From the NCBI GenBank assembly GCA_008011715.2, contig CP136508.1, positions 682,001 to 746,000 on the forward strand: a stretch of 64,000 nucleotides of DNA. Reading direction: 5' to 3'. Made by a program: the position numbers and the translations under genes. The first letter of the stretch is position 1, and each line of letters begins with the position of its first letter. Under the pieces are notes generated by a model. That model was not told where the DNA came from. It saw nothing but the letters and a program-made list of their open reading frames with translations, and did no database searches. The stretch comes from [Empedobacter] haloabium. Its GTDB lineage: Bacteria > Pseudomonadota > Gammaproteobacteria > Burkholderiales > Burkholderiaceae_D. This document shows, piece after piece, positions 57,306-64,000 of the stretch.

Positions 57306-58586
57306 ATGATTGATCTTTCCAGTAACGACAGTTCCCGTAACCTGCGCGTGCGCGAGTTTTACCTGGGACGGCAACCGATCCTGGACCGCCAGCAAGGCCT
57401 GGTCGCCTACGAACTGCTGTTCCGCAACGCGCCGATCGGGCCCGCCCAGATCGACACGTCAGCGCTGTCGGCCACCGCCGCCGTCATTGCCCACGCCTCG
57501 CAACTGGGGGTGGAGCGGGTGATAGGCGAGTCGCTGGCGTTCGTCAACGTCGACGCGGACGCCATCCTCAGCGATATCTTCGGCTTCCTGCCGCGCGAGA
57601 AAACGGTGCTGGAGATCGACCAGACGATGCAGGCCACGCCGGCCGTGCTGGCGCGCATGTCCGACCTGGCCAGCCATGGCTTCCGCTTCGCGCTGGTGGA
57701 CGTGCGCGGCGACAGCGCCCAGGTGCAGGCGATGCTGCCGATGATCGAATTCGTCAAGATGAGCATGCGCGACACGTCGCCCGACATGCGCGCGCGCACG
57801 GCGCCGCGCTTCAAACGCGACGGCAAGCAGCTGGTTGCCGAGAAAGTCGAGACGCGGGAGGAATTCCAGAACTGCCTGGACCTGGGCTTCGACTACTTCC
57901 AGGGTTTCTATTTTGCCCGGCCCGCGATCATGAGCGGCAAGAAGCTGACGCCGTCGCAATTGGCGCTGCTGGAGCTGATGAAGCTCGTCACGTCCGATGC
58001 GGACAATCCCGACATCGAACGCGCCATCAAGCGCGACGTATCGCTGGCGCTGAACCTGATCCGCCTGGTCAACACGCCGGCAGTGGGCGCGCGCCAGCGC
58101 ATCGATTCGCTGAGCCAGGCAGTGGCCATCCTGGGCCGGCGCCAGTTGCAGCGCTGGCTGCAGATCATGCTGTACGCCGAGCCGGGCAAGCGCGGCAATA
58201 ACCTGACGCCATTGCTGCTGCTGGCCACCACGCGCGGCCGCCTGCTGGAACTGCTGGCGCAAAAGCTGCGTCCGGCGCACCGCCACGTGGCCGACATCGC
58301 GTTCACGGTGGGGATCATGTCGCTGATGGACACGCTGTTCGGCATGCCGATGACGGAGATCATGACGCAGGTGGCGGTCAGCGAGGAGGTGTCGGATGCG
58401 CTGCTGTACCGCGCGGGCTTCTTTGGCGATTTGCTGAAGCTGGCCGAGGCGCTGGAACGCATCGAGGACAACGAGGAAGCGATCCTGCCGGCGCTGGCCG
58501 ACCTGGCGATGTCGACGCAGGAGCTGGTCGAGCTGGAGATGGCGGCGTTCGAGTGGAGCGATACCGTTACCCGCTACGCGGTGTGA
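57306..58586 (+). CDS. Degenerate EAL plus HDOD domain signalling protein
   Basis: 426 residues. EAL-like domain about 15-210 (FYLGRQPILDRQQGLVAYELLFRN and EKVETREEFQNCLDLGFDYFQGFYFARP), in which catalytic acidic residues and the EAL triplet appear replaced by ELLF. It is therefore likely a non-catalytic c-di-GMP-related or protein-protein module. HDOD domain about 215-405 (LTPSQLALLELMKLVTSDADNPDIERAIKRDVSLALNLIRLVN). This architecture (YuxH-type) is common in Proteobacteria; partners are unknown. Followed by a repeat element, then convergent metH. Confidence 0.9.
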   Translation: MIDLSSNDSSRNLRVREFYLGRQPILDRQQGLVAYELLFRNAPIGPAQIDTSALSATAAVIAHASQLGVERVIGESLAFVNVDADAILSDIFGFLPREKTVLEIDQTMQATPAVLARMSDLASHGFRFALVDVRGDSAQVQAMLPMIEFVKMSMRDTSPDMRARTAPRFKRDGKQLVAEKVETREEFQNCLDLGFDYFQGFYFARPAIMSGKKLTPSQLALLELMKLVTSDADNPDIERAIKRDVSLALNLIRLVNTPAVGARQRIDSLSQAVAILGRRQLQRWLQIMLYAEPGKRGNNLTPLLLLATTRGRLLELLAQKLRPAHRHVADIAFTVGIMSLMDTLFGMPMTEIMTQVAVSEEVSDALLYRAGFFGDLLKLAEALERIEDNEEAILPALADLAMSTQELVELEMAAFEWSDTVTRYAV

Positions 58587-58645
58587 GATAACCCTCGCGT
58601 CTCGAAGTTCTCCTGAGGTTGGGTCCCGCTGGCTTGACAGGGAGT

Positions 58646-58753
58646 GGGGTCTGTCCCTTCGGGACTGACCCCGGTTTCCCATGGCGGCGCGCGCGAATCG
58701 ATAAAAACCGGGGTCGGTCCCCTGCGGGGCGGTACGGCGACCCGGCAGACCCC
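58646..58753. repeat. REPIN-like element C, second hairpin interrupted
   Basis: Hairpin one is intact (58646-58657 with 58661-58672). The second copy (58710-58753) starts GGGGTCGGTCCCCTGCGGGG, but about 16 bases (CGGTACGGCGACCCGG) interrupt its right arm before CAGACCCC. The spacer reads as the reverse complement of the core in element B, so the composite unit is present in opposite orientation here. Lies between the EAL/HDOD gene and the metH stop. Confidence 0.8.
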
Positions 58754-58777
58754 AAGCCTTGACGCGTTGCGGGGCGC

Positions 58778-62557
<3,780 letters not shown>

Positions 62558-62613
62558 TTTGCTACTTTCGAGGAGCTGCGTCGGTGGGCGGGAGGCTTGC
62601 TGGCCGGTCTGAA

Positions 62614-62619
62614 ATTATA
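62614..62619 (-). promoter_or_regulatory. Candidate -10 element of metH
   Basis: TATAAT read on the minus strand, about 55 bases upstream of the metH start. No good -35 box is seen at 16-18 bases spacing. No cobalamin or SAM-type riboswitch is apparent in the 174-base gap 62558-62731. Confidence 0.35.
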
Positions 62620-62679
62620 CGGCAAAGCAGCTTTTTCGCTTGCCGGGCGGCCAGCGCCCGTTCTGCCGGCCCACTCGTG

Positions 62680-62714
62680 AAAACGGCCTGCGCACCTTGC
62701 GGTGGGCAGGCCGT
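62680..62714 (-). terminator. Terminator of the PEP-CTERM gene
   Basis: A 14-bp stem (62683-62696 with 62701-62714, one mismatch) with a TTGC loop and four T residues on the minus strand, 17 bases beyond the stop. Confidence 0.75.
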
Positions 62715-62731
62715 CGCGGGGGCCGCGCGGA

Positions 62732-63340
62732 TCAGCGCTGGCAGGGCTGCAGCGGCTCGTTCCTGCGGCGGCGGGCCACACCGGCGACCAGCGCCAGGCC
62801 CGTCAGGATCATGGCCCACGTGCCCGGTTCCGGCACAGCCGGCGTCACACCGCCGCTCGACAGTGACGTGATGGAGAACCTGGTCTCGTCCGTCCACAGG
62901 TAAGCGCCGCTGCGGGTTTCCGATTCCGGCGTGAAGCGATAGCTGTATTCCTCGATGCCGGCGCGAACGACATAACCGCCACCATAAATACGCTCCGGAT
63001 CGGTGCCAGCTGTTCCCGCAGAGAAATCAAGCTTGCCGCCGAGTTCATAACGGAAACGGTCGGTGCCGCAGTAGTTATAGGGGCTGTTCATGCTGCTGCA
63101 GGCCATATAATCGGTGCCGTTCAGCACGAACTCGGTGATCTCTTCCTTTTCGATGATGCCGTCGTGGTTGACATCGCTGCCCGTGAACGATCCGGTGATC
63201 GTGCGATCCTGGACAAACATCCAGTTATCCTCATCGAAAAAACCGACGTAGGCGAACTGCCAGGTATTTGCCGCGCTCGCTGCGGCGCTGATTGCGAGCG
63301 AACCGGCCATCATGCCGGCAATAGCGAGTTTCTTGAACAT
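62732..63340 (-). CDS. PEP-CTERM sorted protein with an EF-hand-like loop
   Basis: 202 residues from ATG 63338-63340 (MFKKLAIAGMMAGSLAISAAASAA signal). The body has a calcium-loop-like segment DVNHDGIIEKEE (about 57-68, with D/N/D/G/I/E at the EF-hand positions). The C-terminus is VPEPGTWAMILTGLALVAGVARRRR, the exosortase signal. Calcium binding is inferred from this loop only. The longer frame from 63376 is not needed. The 284-base upstream region (63341-63624) is AT-rich relative to its surroundings and may hold a promoter; no specific element was identified. Confidence 0.88.
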   Translation of the reverse strand: MFKKLAIAGMMAGSLAISAAASAANTWQFAYVGFFDEDNWMFVQDRTITGSFTGSDVNHDGIIEKEEITEFVLNGTDYMACSSMNSPYNYCGTDRFRYELGGKLDFSAGTAGTDPERIYGGGYVVRAGIEEYSYRFTPESETRSGAYLWTDETRFSITSLSSGGVTPAVPEPGTWAMILTGLALVAGVARRRRNEPLQPCQR

Positions 63341-63624
63341 GATGCTTCTCGGACAGAAGTGAAGAGGAGCAGCCATGGTATCGCGGTCTTCCCCTCAAGG
63401 AAACTTATATGTCTCCGCTGTGTGCGGATACAACGCTTATATTATCGTTCAGTTACCGTCTTAACGCCGCTCAATATATCGGCAGAAAATACCCGAGGTA
63501 ACGAAAGTTTATACGGGGAAAATAACATTCTTTTGAGAAAAATCAATTCCAACGGAATCGATATTCGAATGGGGAAGTGCGGCGCGCAGGGGCGGGCGCT
63601 GCCGCCCGCCCGCGTTGAGTGGCC

Positions 63625-64000
63625 TCAGCCGAAGCGCAGGCCATCCAGGGCGAAGCCCTTGATGAACTCGGCGGCAGGCAGGCGCTTGCCGCCTGGCTTC
63701 TGCAATTCGGTCAGGCGCAGCGCACCGCTGCCGCAGGCGACGACAATGCCGTGCTGGGCATCGGCGGCCAGTACCTGGCCGGCCGGCGCATTGCTGCCGG
63801 CTTCCAGCAGTTCAGACCCCCACAGCTTGATGACGGTACCGTTGACGGTGCCGTGCGCGCCCGGGAACGGATTGAACGCGCGAATCTTGCGGTGGAGGTC
63901 GCGCGCGGAATGGGTAAAGTCCAGCGCCGCTTCCTCCTTGGCGATCTTGGCCGCATAGGTGACGCCGTGTTCCGGCTGCGGCACGGCCTCGACGATACCT
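63625..64000 (-). CDS. fmt: Methionyl-tRNA formyltransferase, 3' part
   Basis: The C-terminal 124 or so codons of a minus-strand gene that runs off the right edge. The visible protein ends ELQKPGGKRLPAAEFIKGFALDGLRFG and contains HGVTYAAKIAKEEAALDF and the OB-fold segment AHGTVNGTVIKLWGSELLEAG, typical of the Fmt tRNA-binding C-terminal domain. Formylates Met on initiator tRNA. The catalytic half is outside the window. Confidence 0.92.
   Translation of the reverse strand, partial: GIVEAVPQPEHGVTYAAKIAKEEAALDFTHSARDLHRKIRAFNPFPGAHGTVNGTVIKLWGSELLEAGSNAPAGQVLAADAQHGIVVACGSGALRLTELQKPGGKRLPAAEFIKGFALDGLRFG

Overview
The window looks like a chromosomal segment of a Betaproteobacterium of the Oxalobacteraceae (Massilia / Pseudoduganella / Duganella type). 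This rests on the 16S sequence, the rrn order 16S-tRNA-Ile-tRNA-Ala-23S-5S, the high GC content, two PEP-CTERM proteins, and Burkholderiales-type hypothetical families (DUF1840, DUF3567, DUF4390). High GC leaves long open frames antisense to most genes; these were treated as shadows. No CRISPR array, prophage, IS element or integrase was seen.

Layout. 1-1.8 kb: 3'-truncated TonB-dependent receptor (minus). 1.9-7.5 kb: complete ribosomal RNA operon with tandem promoters, boxA-like sites, long processing stems and two strong terminators. 7.6-11.7 kb: large secreted starch-active enzyme (GH119-like catalytic part, FnIII and starch-binding modules) with its own promoter and a structured leader. 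12-16.1 kb: DUF1840 protein, lipoprotein, ComM, a PEP-CTERM/HAF-repeat protein and UbiK. 16.1-19 kb: nitrogen-scavenging unit (TorF-like porin, GlnK, AmtB) behind a putative NtrC site and sigma-54 promoter. 19.1-24 kb: gshA, gshB, then EIIA, HPr and enzyme I of an incomplete phosphotransferase system. 24.1-27.8 kb: metX-metW, M48 protease, RluA-type pseudouridine synthase. 27.9-32.7 kb: xth and pyrE (divergent), a tightly coupled small-gene cluster ending in an alpha/beta hydrolase, a flavin-binding stress-type protein and a DUF1176 protein. 32.9-36.3 kb: gatCAB (minus). 36.5-43.7 kb: mreB-mreC-mreD-mrdA-rodA-rlpA cell-shape cluster. 43.8-50 kb (minus): argS, SPOR protein, dsbA, SDR, birA, coaX, second SPOR protein. 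50.2-58.6 kb (plus): rsmB, DUF4390 protein, ntrY, an NtrX-like regulator, a CobW-like remnant, DUF3567 protein, class II amidotransferase, EAL/HDOD protein. 58.8-64 kb (minus): metH, a PEP-CTERM protein with an EF-hand-like loop, and the 3' part of fmt.

How the genes work together. Several blocks are pathway units: ammonium uptake and its PII regulator; both steps of glutathione synthesis beside soluble PTS proteins; methionine supply (metX, metW, and metH elsewhere); tRNA amidation (gatCAB); and lateral wall growth plus septal peptidoglycan processing (mre/mrdA/rodA/rlpA). Most of the window is housekeeping. The more unusual material is the GH119-like amylase and its leader, a family of short inverted repeats at 3' gene junctions that resembles REP doublets, a tandem repeat with -10-like boxes between argS and rsmB, alternative pairings in the rrn leader, an NtrX-like regulator lacking the sigma-54 AAA+ domain, and a CobW-like protein without a recognisable P-loop.
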